DNA from: Xestospongia muta
Taxonomy: Eukaryota > Porifera > Demospongiae > Haplosclerida > Petrosiidae
Length of the DNA: 64,000 bases
Direction: 5' to 3'
Assembly (NCBI GenBank): GCA_963693285.1
Contig: OY848922.1
Span: 563,001 to 627,000 of the forward strand
In this document: piece after piece, positions 1 through 12,100 of the stretch
Numbering within the stretch: position 1 is the first letter of the stretch
Layout: each line of letters opens with the position of its first letter
The notes under the pieces: generated by a model
What the model was told of the DNA's origin: nothing
Database searches by the model: none
Seen by the model: only the letters and a program-made list of their open reading frames with translations
Program-made: the position numbers and the translations under genes

Positions 1-432
1 ATATTGCTTAAATTAACTGATTGATTTTTCAGTGATATATATATATATATATATCCATGTGTGAGCAATACAAGGAAAAAATGACTTGTTTTATTTCTTA
101 ATCACATGTCAAAATACAGCTAAAGTGAGGGAGGACATGGACTTAATTTAATTTTCAATTATAACTGATAAAAGTTCACAGTACAAAAGTACCTTGTACT
201 TCAAAATATAACCAGATGAAATGATTATAAAAATAATCAGAAAATATTACGCTGAAGATTATAACATCTTTGATTAAACTAAAAATTATAATTATCCTTC
301 AATCACAGAAGGTAATAAGCTTTAAAAGTTAATGTTAAGAAGAAGACTTGTATCTTCATTGCAAATAAATTATCTTACTTGAGAAAGCTACATGTTAGTC
401 TTACTAAATGAAATGTTTAATTCATTTCTGTA
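1..432. other. 3' flank of the pseudo-caspase gene
   Basis: AT-rich non-coding sequence downstream of the minus-strand pseudo-caspase stop codon. A short (AT)n tract lies near 37-54. I see no gene here. Confidence 0.6.
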
Positions 433-2745
433 TTACTCAGTTGAGGCTGTTGGTTTTGGTAATGATGGTAGCTCATTGGAATTTGAAAAGAATCGCATTT
501 GTTTATCAAGTGTGCTGACAATAATTTGTACATCATCAGAACCAGCTCTTGCCATTTCTTCTTGAACCATCGTCATCATTGACACTAGATCATAACTAGG
601 TGAATTACTGAAGAGAACTTGAAACAATGTCCTAATGTACAATGATCCATCATCTTTGTCGATTTCACTCTGAGGACTGGAAGCATAGGTTAGAAGGGTA
701 TCTTTCATGGACAGTGGTATTGATGGACCAACTTCATCATCAGTAGATGGATTTGGAGGTAGAACAGAATAGACAAAAATGAGCTTTGGTTTGCCTTTTA
801 ATGTAGATGTGTCGAAAAGAGGAAGAATATCTCTAGTGATGTCCATTTTTACTCCATCACTGGAGTAAATATGGTTGCTCTGACCATAAGAGAGGAAAAA
901 GCACACAAAGCTATCTTGTTCAGGAAGAGCTAGTCTAGTGTAACGTTGTATATTAGTTTTCATGTCCTCACAATTCACATTACCATAAACAATTGGCTGG
1001 TAGCCCAGTCGAATTCCAAACATCTGTGTCAGATTGAATTCATCAAGTTCAGAAGCTTTACGTTGTGGAAGTGAGTCAGCCAAAGGGCTACCACGAAAAT
1101 TGAAGTTATTAATGATGAGTGCACACCCACGATTGTTAAATGGATCTGACAATGTATAGCAAGGTGCTGCCATTGGTAATGTGGTAATGATGGCTTTTGA
1201 GAGTCGATAAAGTTGTTGTTCGAGATCAGCAATTTGATTTTGGTACATTTCTTTTTGTTCCGAAAGTTGTTTCTCTAATTCATCAACAGATTGAAATAGA
1301 GCTTGTTCGTTCAAACGCTCTTGGAGTAACTTTGCAATTTGATCCTGAGCATCAATCAACATTTGTTGCTGAATTTTGAGTTGATCTGCTAGCAAATGAA
1401 TATTTTGTGATATTGGATTTAATGTCTTTGGCAGTGAATTGAATTTTCCTTCTTGAATCTCCGTTTCAATTTCTGTTATTGAAGCAACTGGGAGTATTGG
1501 AGATATTTCAAATCTTGTCTCTATAGTGATGATAAACTATGGTAAAGTCTAATTGAATTAAAGTAACATTTAAAAGTATTCTATATACTATAAACTATTA
1601 GTGAAACCTAATATATCAGTGAAACCCTTTCGAGTTAAAATTATATTATCCAAATAAGGTTAAAGGGAAAGTTCTCTGTGTCATGTCTTAATGATAAACA
1701 GACTCACTAACTTGGTTTAACTCACTAACTTGGTATAACAACTGATGGGAACGATACCGTATGAACTGTCTCTTGTCCTGTCTGTTTCAGATACTCAATC
1801 AATTCTCCTGCAAGCTCCATTTTTCCGATAGATTTTAGCTGAACATACAGTCTAGCAACATGTGTGGGTGACACTAAATGACTACGATCCAGCTCATATA
1901 TGAGTTTAATTCCGGTAGCTTCTTTAGATTTTAATTTGATAGCTATATTGGTATAGATGACAGACATGGAGTTGATAATGTTTTCAACCTCTTCTGGTTG
2001 AAGACTTTGAGCAATATGAACCATACATTTGGCATACAAGTAGTCACGATGGTTTAACTGTTCCACGGTTGTACTGATAGCTGGTTGGAAGTCATCTGGG
2101 ATGAGATTTTGCAACTGAAGACAACGGAAGATGTCAAAAATGACAGCTTTTAGCTCTGAATCCAACACAAATTGTCTGTGCAGCATTTGAAGTATAGTAA
2201 GTGGTTGGTCAGCATTTTCGATGCTCTCAGTTTCTCCAACCAAGAAAGACTTACATAGAAGCTTTAGTTGTAATAAAGAGTCCTCCACTGGAAAATTAGT
2301 GATAATTTGTCCAAATTTCAAGTCTGTGAAGTAGATAGAGAAAGGTTTAAAATCATAGATATGTTATTTCTTACCAATCCACCAGTCTGGCTGTACTGGA
2401 GTGATAGGAGTAGGACCTGGTTCGTTGCAGAAGTGTTTGGTAATTTCCTCTGCTTTTGCGTCAAATCCAGTTCTTCTTACAGCATCCGCTAGTTGTTCCC
2501 AGAATGGACCAGGTTCTGGGGTAGCTTGAATCCATTTGTCAAGCATCGCAATAAGACAGTTTGCAGGATTGTTAGCACATCTTATTGCAATTTCGTCCAT
2601 CGCTGCCTGTCCGAGATTGAGGTGTACACCTAGAACGTTCCATTTGCTAGCAAGATCTTTTACTTGGTCTAGGACTGTTGGCAGAAGATTGGCTGTTTAA
2701 AAAGAATATGAAAGGTTAATTTTCTAAATAAGCACGCTTACCCAT
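433..2745 (-). CDS. Death domain-DED-DED-pseudocaspase (FLIP-like)
   Basis: Four exons on the minus strand: 2742-2745 (only ATG plus one base), 2375-2692, 1730-2323 and 433-1520, giving 667 aa. Residues about 1-105 form a Death domain (MANLLPTVLDQVKDLASKW, then a helix with MLDKWIQ and FWEQLADAVR). Residues about 107-305 contain two DED-like helical units. Next comes a Gln/Glu-rich coiled coil (about 345-410) and a caspase-fold region (RGCALIINNFNF, KPKLIF, a p10-like end with DLVSMM and STLDKQMRFF). The catalytic His position reads SYGQ instead of xHGE, and the QACRG cysteine site reads VYSVL, so both catalytic residues are gone while the frame is open. In vertebrates such dead DED caspases (c-FLIP) regulate initiator caspases; a similar role is inferred. 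The exon 3-4 junction (weak donor GTTAGT) is the least certain. Confidence 0.85.
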
Positions 2746-2862
2746 TCTGTTTCGTCAAAGAGATCCGTAATATTATAGGCGTATCGAATTTATAGTACAC
2801 AATCGTTGGTCTGGCCCTGGTGATGGGTGTGTCAAGGGGCGTGTCAACACGTGGCATCAAAC
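2746..2862. promoter_or_regulatory. Divergent promoter, pseudocaspase / FCF2
   Basis: 117 bp separate the two start codons, so both promoters must share or closely flank this space. It contains GGGGCGTG (2836-2843, KLF/Sp-like) and the E-box CACGTG (2848-2853). Function is inferred from position. Confidence 0.55.
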
Positions 2863-4066
2863 ATGGTAAGGACAAGAAGCTCAGCAAGAAAACAACTGAC
2901 TTCCGACAAAAAAACACAGCTCCATCAAGCTCAAGATGACACAAATAAAGAGTAGAGAGACACAGTAATTAATCAAGTTGATTATCTCTCTTATTGTAGG
3001 CTATCAGTACAAGAATTGGCCACTTTAGCTTTTAGTAAAATACAAGATAAATTGTCATCCAGTTGTCATGGTGACTCTGAAAGCAGTTCCAATTTGCCAG
3101 ATATTTTGTTGCTACACTCAGATGATGAAGGCAAAAGTGAAAGCAAGAAGGCATTAAATAACATTCAAGAACACAAGTAGGTTGGATTTCCACTAATGTC
3201 AGGTGTTACTCTTGTTACTAGAAAAATTATAAAATTGGCATCTTCGCTAGATCCTGGAATGGAAGGTGTGGAACTTTACTTTGATATTTCTCCCTCGGCA
3301 AAAGCTATAGCCAAAAGATTTGGAGATGAAGACCAAGATAAGGAGGTGAGGATTGCAATGCAATTCCTAATTTGTCGATTTGTTATATTCTAACATAATA
3401 TTTGTATTCTATATAATGTCTTTAGCTGATGAAAAGGAGTGTTATAACATCAGATTTTGAGAAAAAAGCAGCTGCTCCTCTAATGTATCAGTCACGACGT
3501 AAACTTCAAAAATTAAAAAAGGTTTTATTTTAAATTCAAAACCACATTCATTGACTATATTAAATAGGCTGAGAGAGAAAAGTCAGCAGGATCAAGTTGG
3601 TTTGATATGCAAGCACCAGAAATGACAGAAGAATTGAAAAACGATTTGAAAATCTTACAAATGAGAAACACATTGGATCCTACACATTATTACAAGAACA
3701 CTGATTGGAAGAAGTTGCCAAAATTTTTCCAGGTTACCTGTTAAAAATAGTGCTTGTCAAGTGATAGCTTGTTCATTTTGTTTTTTGCTGTACAGGTTGG
3801 AACAGTTGTTGAAGGCCCTGGTGAATTCTACTCTGCTCGAATCCCTAGAAAACAACGAAAGCGTACAATTGTTGAAGAGTTATTGGCTGACGAAAAATTC
3901 AAAAGGTGAAAATAATTAATTTTAATTTATTTCAAGTAACTTGTCACTTTGTAAATGTAGATATCAAAAACAAAAATATACAGAATTACAGAAAAAGAAG
4001 CAGGCACTCACTCGGCGCCAAAAGAAACATGTAAAAACTAAAAGAGGACAAAAGTCATTAGAATAA
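2863..4066 (+). CDS. FCF2: FCF2/DNTTIP2 family pre-rRNA processing factor
   Basis: Seven exons (2863-2951, 3000-3176, 3222-3345, 3426-3521, 3568-3732, 3796-3905, 3961-4066), 288 aa, most introns 45-80 bp. The C-terminal half is the Fcf2 domain: SSWFDMQAPEMTEELK, ILQMRNTLDPTHYYK, KKLPKFFQVGTVVEG, FYSARIPRKQRKRT, ELLADEKFKRYQKQKY. The N-terminus MVRTRSSARKQ resembles the MVVTRSARAK start of vertebrate DNTTIP2 (TdIF2), which fixes the start. The family acts in the nucleolus in early 18S rRNA processing in the small-subunit processome. The basic tail fits nucleolar location. It is much shorter than vertebrate DNTTIP2 and closer to yeast Fcf2 in size. It starts head-to-head with the pseudocaspase gene. 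Confidence 0.93.
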
Positions 4067-4101
4067 TAAAACAATTGTTATATGAATAACAATATGTTAG
4101 A

Positions 4102-4107
4102 AATAAA
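4102..4107 (+). terminator. Poly(A) signal AATAAA of FCF2
   Basis: AATAAA about 35 bp after the stop codon. A second AATAAA (4065-4070) overlaps the stop itself. Confidence 0.55.
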
Positions 4108-4607
4108 ACAAATTTAACTTCTGTCTGTAAGATGTATTTATTGTCTTATCTTATAGTTTGTAAGTAATTATTATAATATAATTTACTTCATGATTTCACA
4201 CTCAATAACTTTGTTAGACATAGTTTGTTCAAAACAATTTAACAGTTATTGCAAGAATGCTGTTTGTTTATTATAGTGAACTCTCTAAAGGCATATACAG
4301 TCAGCTTAGATATAACATGCTCTTGTGATCATATCACTAACAATAAGTTACTTAATTGTCCTTGAGTATTAATTATTAGAATATATTCATTGTGTGAATA
4401 GAAGAACAAAAACATCACATGATCGGTATAAGAAAAAAAACCCATTATACCTATGAAGGGTAACATAAAGGGCAATATCAGGAGCCTGTTATTATGTGTA
4501 TAGCTCCTAGCTTCAGTCAAAGATACTACAAACTTTCAAATCTGTTTTAGAAACGTTGACACTACAACGTATCAAAATTAATGCAATTATCAAAATGAAA
4601 AATACAA
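4108..4607. other. Convergent intergenic spacer
   Basis: About 500 bp between the FCF2 3' end and the caspase stop. AT-rich, no gene seen; it should hold both 3' UTRs. Confidence 0.5.
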
Positions 4608-7564
4608 TCACTGCTTTTCTAAAAAATAGACAGCACCCCTCAACTGTAAGTTAGTCTCCACACATTGTTTGACTTTTTCTTTTGACTCCTTATCTGTTCC
4701 TTCCATTTTAGCAACAATGTGTGTCACCTTGTACATCATCGAAACAAGGTCCATACGATGGGCATCCATTGTGAATATTTTTGATAATGTAACTACAAAC
4801 CAAGACCCGTCACGTGGAGAACGATATGCTGAACTGGAACGTGTAGTTGCCCAGAAAATAGCCAAGTCGGCATCTGGGTTGATTACTGGTCGAATTGATG
4901 GGTTTCCATCAGGTGAAACTAAATCATTTGGCATTGCACGACATGCTTGAATGAAGAAGAGTTTAGGTTTTCCTTGAAGAGAGGGACAATCTTGAATTGT
5001 AGCAACTAACTGGTACACGTCAACAGTGTTGCCATCACTACCAAATATATAATTGTTATCCTCTCCGTGTGTTGAGATACAAAAAACAAAGCTGTCATAT
5101 TTGCTGTGATCACCAGCTGCTGTTTTCTCAATTAAATCGACAATCTCTTTAGATGCAAGATTGTTATATGATTTCACAACATACTGAAGGTACTCAAAAC
5201 AGGATACGAAATTCTGAACATCAGACTTGCAGCCAGTACGGGTGTTTAATGTTAGTTTTTTACGCTTAGGATTCTTCTGAAAGGTCTCATTTCCAATCAC
5301 TATAGCTACACCGTGAGGCTTACACTCTAAAGAATAAACAGGAACATCGCCGCTACTTGTGTGGAACTTACATTCCTCTCCCATTTTATTTTTCTGAAGC
5401 AATTCTTCAAGAAGCTGTGACTGTTGATGAGCTATTTCCTTAAGATCCTCATTCTCTTTTTGCAGTTGCATGTGTAAAACATGATCTGGAGAGGGAGAGA
5501 GGCGATATGTTTCCTGGTGTGGTTGTTCTATGTTCGTATAAGAAGGGTACAACATTTCAGGCTGTCCTGGAAGTATTGTGGGACCTTGCTGGTTAAGATG
5601 CATCATTGGAGCTTGCTGGTTAAGATGCATCATTGGAGCTTGCTGGTTAAGATGCATCATTGGAGCTTGCTGGTTAGGATGTATCATTGGACCTTGCTGG
5701 TTAGGATGCATCATTGGACCTTGCTGGTTAGGATGTATCATTGGACCTTGCTGGTTAGGATGGTCTTGTTGGTTAAGACTTGATCCTGTTTGACCATGTG
5801 AGATAGCAATAGTTGGTTGCATTGTTGTTGCGACTGGTGGTGCTGAAGGAAACGATATAGTTTGGTTTGGAATTCCAATGTTCTGTCCTAAAGGATATCG
5901 AATGGGTAGCTGAGGATTAGGTTGTTGTTGAGGCTGAGATGTTCCACCTGACAATGGTAAAGGATGCTCTTGAGAAGGATATGCATTCATCATAGGAGGA
6001 GCAGAGGGTTGTACTGAATTCTGGTCACGTGGGTGATCAACTGATATACGGTGACTGCTCTCATTACTTGAAGATGAACTCGTGTAGTTAGCTGTAGGAG
6101 AAGGGTATCGCATAGGACCTCTTTGAAGTACCGATGGATGTGTCGGGCTAACTAGTTCACTAGTACTTGTCACGCTACTTTCTGACATTGAGATTGATTG
6201 AGGATGGCCAATCGATGACGTCATACCTAAATTTATAAATTATAATATTATACCAATTATAATATAATTTTGTTATGTTGCCGATAAAGCATGCGTTAAA
6301 GGATTGCCATAACTTGAATTTGCTGACAGCTAAAATTAATGAGTTACCAGTACTTCATGATATGAGAGAGTTACTTTAATATACTTTCAATGACACTTTT
6401 ATTGTTTTGCAACTGTTAATAGTTAGTGTGTGCAGATTTTATTAATAAAAAACAGATATCAACAGTTGTAACAAATGGTACAAACAACCTTAATGGTACA
6501 TGAAGAGTACCATATGAACATATTTATAAATATATTTATATTTAAATATTTGGATGTTTAATTTATTATAATAATAATAATTATATTTGATAGATAATTA
6601 GCATTCTTATTGACTGTTTCCTGACTTGATAAAAAAATCTGCCAGCTGTGCACCAAATAAATTCTCCCTCTAAATGTACCTTATAATGTATCATATCCTA
6701 TATGTGCTATATATCTCTAAATGTACCTTATAACGTATCATATCCTATATGTGCTATATATCATAAAATAAGATTACTTCAATATTATAATTACTATTGC
6801 CAGAACTAGTACTCTCATTTAATTGCTTAATTTTAAAGGGCAATCCTCATGATATTATTAATAAAATTTGTTCCATATGATATAATGTGAGTTGTGTTTT
6901 TAATAACAAAGTTCATTAAAATATTAATCACTTTACCTTGAACTTTTTGATTATAAAGACTGGCTACTTCAGAGTTTGGTAGATGCAGAGCTATTTTTTG
7001 ACAAAGGTCATTACGTCCGATGACCTCTAGGACTTGATACAATGCTGTGAGGTTGGTTGGACCGATTATTTTGGCTTTGATGAGACGTTCAAAGATGTCA
7101 TTAGCGGAATCCATATTTTCAATTTCTTGAAAACTATAGGACGATACTTCAGGATCAAACAAGAAGCAGGCTAGGGTCATGAAGTCCTGCTGGGAAAGAC
7201 TATCGCTAATCTCAGCTAGAAAACTACTTAAGCCACGTAGTTCATCATTAGAAGCCATTGCACCACCATGATCGGTTGCTAGGTGACTAATGTCATCATC
7301 AGGTAGGGCTATTGGGTATTTCTGAAGATAATGTTCTTTATGACGAGATATTAAAAGCTCTCGAAGGTACTTATCATTTTCATAAGTGATTTTGGCTTGG
7401 CTCTCCAGTGCACAAAAGAGTTCAAAAGTAGTCTTCATTCGTTCTAGATGTCTCTTTGGTATATCAAAAGTACAAAGGAACTTGAGACTGTTGAGGTCTG
7501 ACCCACTCATGTTTTGCCCAATCAAATAGAGGTTCTTTCTCAGTTGAAACTTTGGGAAGGCCAT
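4608..7564 (-). CDS. Active initiator-type caspase with two DEDs
   Basis: Two exons, 6937-7564 and 4608-6226, 748 aa, joined in phase 1. Exon 1 encodes two DEDs: residues about 6-80 (LYLIGQNMSGSDLNSLKFL) and about 112-200, ending in the RxDL-type motif GRNDLC. Exon 2 begins with a Ser/Pro/Gln-rich linker containing an 8-residue repeat (HPNQQGPM type), then a short coiled coil (ENEDLKEIAHQQSQLLEELL), then the protease. Catalytic His lies in CISTHGEDNN and catalytic Cys in FFIQACRA; the P1-Asp pocket Arg are in LNTRTG and SAYRSPRDGSWF. The usual QACRG glycine is Ala. Possible maturation sites between the subunits are VSPD/G and NPDAD. Family knowledge: DEDs bring the zymogen to an assembly platform for dimerisation. 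The start is the first Met before DED1, 102 bp from the divergent PIGC start. Confidence 0.93.
5578..5770 (-). repeat. 24-bp coding minisatellite (QQ-rich octapeptide)
   Basis: About eight tandem 24-bp units inside caspase exon 2, encoding HPNQQGPM / HLNQQAPM variants. The unit length preserves the frame, so copy number can change without breaking the protease. Confidence 0.9.
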
Positions 7565-7665
7565 TTTGTTCCTGTAAAGAAAACAAGATCACTGACGTTG
7601 CAATTTGCACAAGTAGCCACTCCCACCAGTTATGACATCATGGAATGGAAATTTGAAATCTGGGA
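7565..7665. promoter_or_regulatory. Divergent promoter, DED caspase / PIGC
   Basis: 101 bp between start codons. It contains TGACGTT and TGACATCA, which resemble CRE/AP-1 half sites. No TATA box seen. Confidence 0.5.
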
Positions 7666-9063
7666 ATGAATTTAGACTGGAAAATGGTGGATTCTGAAGA
7701 GCACAAGAGACCTTGGAGAAAAATACTTTATGAAAGACAAGATTATCCTGACAATTATTTAGACGAAGAACAATTTAAAAAAGATCTCAAAAACAACTGT
7801 AAGAATATACTTAAATATTAATATTGCTATTTATAAATTTTAAAATTAAATAATTATGCCATTTTTTTGCAGTGTACATTACAACATATTATTTTAAACA
7901 AGTCATACAGGCATCAACTGTTGTCCTACAAGAACTGAGTAGGTAAGTAGTTTAGACTATGCCACGCCTACTTCTGAGTAATGCAACCCACGAATTGGGC
8001 CTCAAGAAGAAGCTTTTAATCGATACTAAATTACTGACCAAATATGGACGTTGTATATTAATAAACCTGATAGTAATATCTATATTACACGTGGTCAACT
8101 ATGACCAGTACTGTTGAAGATTATACGCCTCTTTCTGGACTAAATTTAATTAATATCAGATTGTTTATTCATATGATTGATGTTATTATATGTGATTCAA
8201 CTACAGACAGTATTGACATTGATATGACTGGCCCTTACAAGCATTAACAATGACTTGTAATATATAACCTTGTTATCATGTAATTCTGACTAGCAGGGTC
8301 TCAACCTGAACAGACTTAGTTATCAGTAAGTAAAATGTTTTAAAAATTGGTACTACACGACTGGTTGTCTGTCTAACACTGTAGTTAGTATCTATATAAT
8401 TGAGTTTAATATTAAAGGAGCAGCTGGTAGTCAATTTCTTTCTACATTATAGTGTGTGCTTGTTTTTGGCTGCCTTTTGGTTCTTAGAGGATGGAACTCT
8501 ATTGCCTTTGCAGCTGTTTTATTTGTCTCTGTTGCTATCAGGAATTCTATTGATCCTCTGGTTATCAGTACATTTATCAATTATACATCTGTCAGAACTC
8601 TTTTGTAAGTGAAGTAATTGTTTAATAATTAGATTGTTTAATTAACTTTAATTAATTAACTTTATAGATATTATGTTTCACTAAATTACAATAGAGATAT
8701 TGGTCTCTACTATAATTTAGTAAGTATAATTTCCTAGTATAAATAACATACCAGACAATTTCAAGGAATGCTTTGGATCACATATTTTATCTGTTGTTTG
8801 ACACGACACCAATCAATGTAATACTGGTTGTCCTGGGTATAATGTAGTATTCTACTATTCCTGGGTATAGTGTACTGTAGTATTCTATTATTCCTGGGCA
8901 GGTATAGTCTAGTATTCTATTATAACACGTAATTGTTAAAATGGGAATTAAATATTGCACATGAACTCTACTTGTTGTTTGGTGTTGCTGGTCATAGCTT
9001 TTATAATCTTCTAATGATTTATAGCTAATCCTTATAAAGCTAGCTCTCTTTCCCTTTTGCCTT

Positions 9064-9105
<42 letters not shown>

Positions 9106-12100
9106 TTTCCAAACTTTAGAATTTCTTTTATCAACTCATTATGTTTTGCCAACTCTGATCACTTGATTGAGCTCTTTTGTACTTTGAACCTTTTGTACTT
9201 TGAACCTATTACTAATTGGTTATGATACATAATCAAATTAACATTTTTTACTTTATTATTAATCCTAAACTACAAAGTAGAACTAAATACAACTGATACC
9301 AGGAAAAATGGGTTGCTTGTTGGTTTATAAAAATTTTTCTGGCGAATAGTTACATTGACATGGTTACAACGGTATTAGTGCCATCTTGAGATTTTACTAA
9401 ATATGGTATCTAGAAGGATCTAACATATTACACTACATTGGTTCTTGTTGCTATGATACACATACACTTGTTCAATGGATTAGTTTAGCAGTCTCTTTTT
9501 TTCATGCTTTGTTTAATAAAAAGTTTTGTAATAAAAGCAGATATTTCATCATTTTTCGTGTAATTTATTAGTAGACCTTAACAATGTCTAGTTTAGTAAT
9601 GATAATTATATTGTTTCACATACAGTTCAGTTAGCTGAATGGACTAAACAGTCTTTCCTTTTTCTTCTTTTTCTCTGTGGTACATCACCCATTTTAAAAA
9701 CATTAACAGAATCAGTGAGCACTGACACAATCTGGTTAATGACGGTGAGTATATACATCATGCCGATATAGGCCCAATACTTCTGATATCAATAATGTAT
9801 CACTATATGCATCACAAGTTACATAATACACATGTACTTTAGATTGGAATGCTGTCTGCACATCTGGTATTTCATAACTATGGAGATGGAGGAGCAATGT
9901 AAGGATTGTCTTTGTCATTTAATTGAATATACTAGAACGTTTACTTAGAAATTAAATTGTATGAGTTGTTATTACAACTAGTTGTCATTTGATTGGAATT
10001 TAATAGAAACTTAGCTTAGAAATGAATTGTTAAAAATTGTTTACATAGTGTGTCAAGTGGCTTAGATGAAATATGATGTCATTTCATTGTTGAAAAAATT
10101 ATATTTTATTTGTGCACATGTTCAAAATTGTATTTTTGATGCTTGAAGGTTTGCCAATATGTTGATCAATTATTTGTAACATAAATAGTAAATCCTTTGT
10201 TTATGGTGTGTGTCAGTTATAATTGTGTTTTGATTTTATTATTTTCTTAGTGTTAAAGGGTTTGCACTAAGTTATATTAGTCAAATTGATTGTAACTTGC
10301 ACTGGGATATAGACAAAACAATTTAATTGACTGTCATTGTGTACTGTTCTTGATGCTAGAATTTTTATGATCATATAGTAATCAGATAATATGATAACAA
10401 ATATGATTATATCTCTGCGTGCGTGTGTGGGTGTGAGTGTGGGTGTGTGTGCATGTATATCATAGAATATTATTTATATAAACTAATAACATTTATATAA
10501 CTGGACATCTTATGGAGCATGTGACTTTAGTGATATACACTACTATCAAAATTAGTGGATTTTAACAATTTATCAATTTCAGTTTTTATATTGTTTACTT
10601 ATAAGGAAAAGTTCAAGTATATTGAATCCTGTGTATATTGGTAATTGTAAAATATTCAAGTCCAAAATTAAGACCACCTCAATTGAAATGTGACTATTAA
10701 TATTTAGACATGTACAAATAAAGTAATATCTGTTTAGTTCCTCTGTGTATTTTCATGTCTTGTGACCCAGCTATTAGGATTATACTTGACATGTGAAATT
10801 GAAACCTATCAGATGATTTATTGTCTAGAAAAGATTTATGTCTCGATTAACATCCTTTAGACATTAAATCATGTATGGACTGTTTGTTCTACTTAAAATT
10901 ATTGGTTTGTAGACAGTAGTCTCATCCTCGATGGTTATCTAGATTAACTATATACCAATATGTATGGACTTAATCTAATATGCCTTATCACGTACTAACT
11001 TATGATTACTTAGTCAATATTATTTTATATATTGGATTAAATATATGGACAATTCACATCAGATTTGTAAGTGTCTGTTGCTATGACTACAATTAATGTC
11101 TTAATGATAATATTATAACCTTCAGTGACAATTTAATTAGTTCCTATTATATCACTACATGAAGCATGTGTACAACATCACTGTTAATGGGTTAGTTAAT
11201 TCATTTGTTCACTTGCTTCAATGTAGCCCTCATTGTCATTAAATTATTTATTTATAATGCTACCATATTTAAGAAGTAGTTGTCAATTTTTTATATTCAT
11301 CTGCTAAAACTTAGCACAATGAGTTATTACTTCATAAAGTACTTATTAAAGACTTAATATTATCTATAGAAAAGTACAATTAGAATATTGGAATAGCATA
11401 ATCACAATCTAGTTGCTATGGATAGTTGCTATGGATACTTCACAATCTAGTTGCTATGGATATTTAATAATTGGACATACCCTTGACTACAACTTCCTGT
11501 CACAAGATAATCAACTTAGCTTGCTGTATGTATTGCAAGTTGACAATTCAATAACCTATATGTAGTGGGTTTAAGACATGCATATTATCACTGTTGCATT
11601 CGTTTCCATAGCAACAAGGTACCATAGTGATCGTTCCAGCATCTGTTATATTTAGCTTTTTTTTTGTACTTTACTAGTTGAATTTATTTTATTAACATTT
11701 ACATGATTCTAACTACATCATACATTAATTATATAGTGTTGACATTTGCAGCTGCAGTTAGTACACCCGCTGGTTCAAGTATACCTGACATACTAAACAA
11801 CACCGTTGTCATAAAATGTGTAGTAAAACGATAGAATTATTAAATTAGTGGTTTGTGTGGAGTGTGCCTTTGTTCATAACACCTTCTTCCTCGTTACCTT
11901 TATTTGGAGTTAGTGGTTTGTGTGGAGTGTGCTTCATCATCATTTTTGTTCAATAACAGTTTAGTATTAACATCATTGTTATTAGCATATTATATACTGT
12001 ATTAGACTGTACTAGTTGTAGTTGATATTCTATTAGTACAAAGTGCAATGCTTAATGTGTTGTTTGAGGTATTTTTTACGATGTATAGTGAGGCATACCA

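Noticed and set aside
433..2745. Calling the FLIP-like gene a pseudogene
   Set aside because: Both catalytic residues are missing but there is no frameshift or stop, exon phases sum correctly, and the DD, DED and coil regions are intact.
5481..5793. Plus-strand open frames opposite the caspase linker
   Set aside because: Mirror of the 24-bp coding repeat on the minus strand; the protease frame is clearly the real one.
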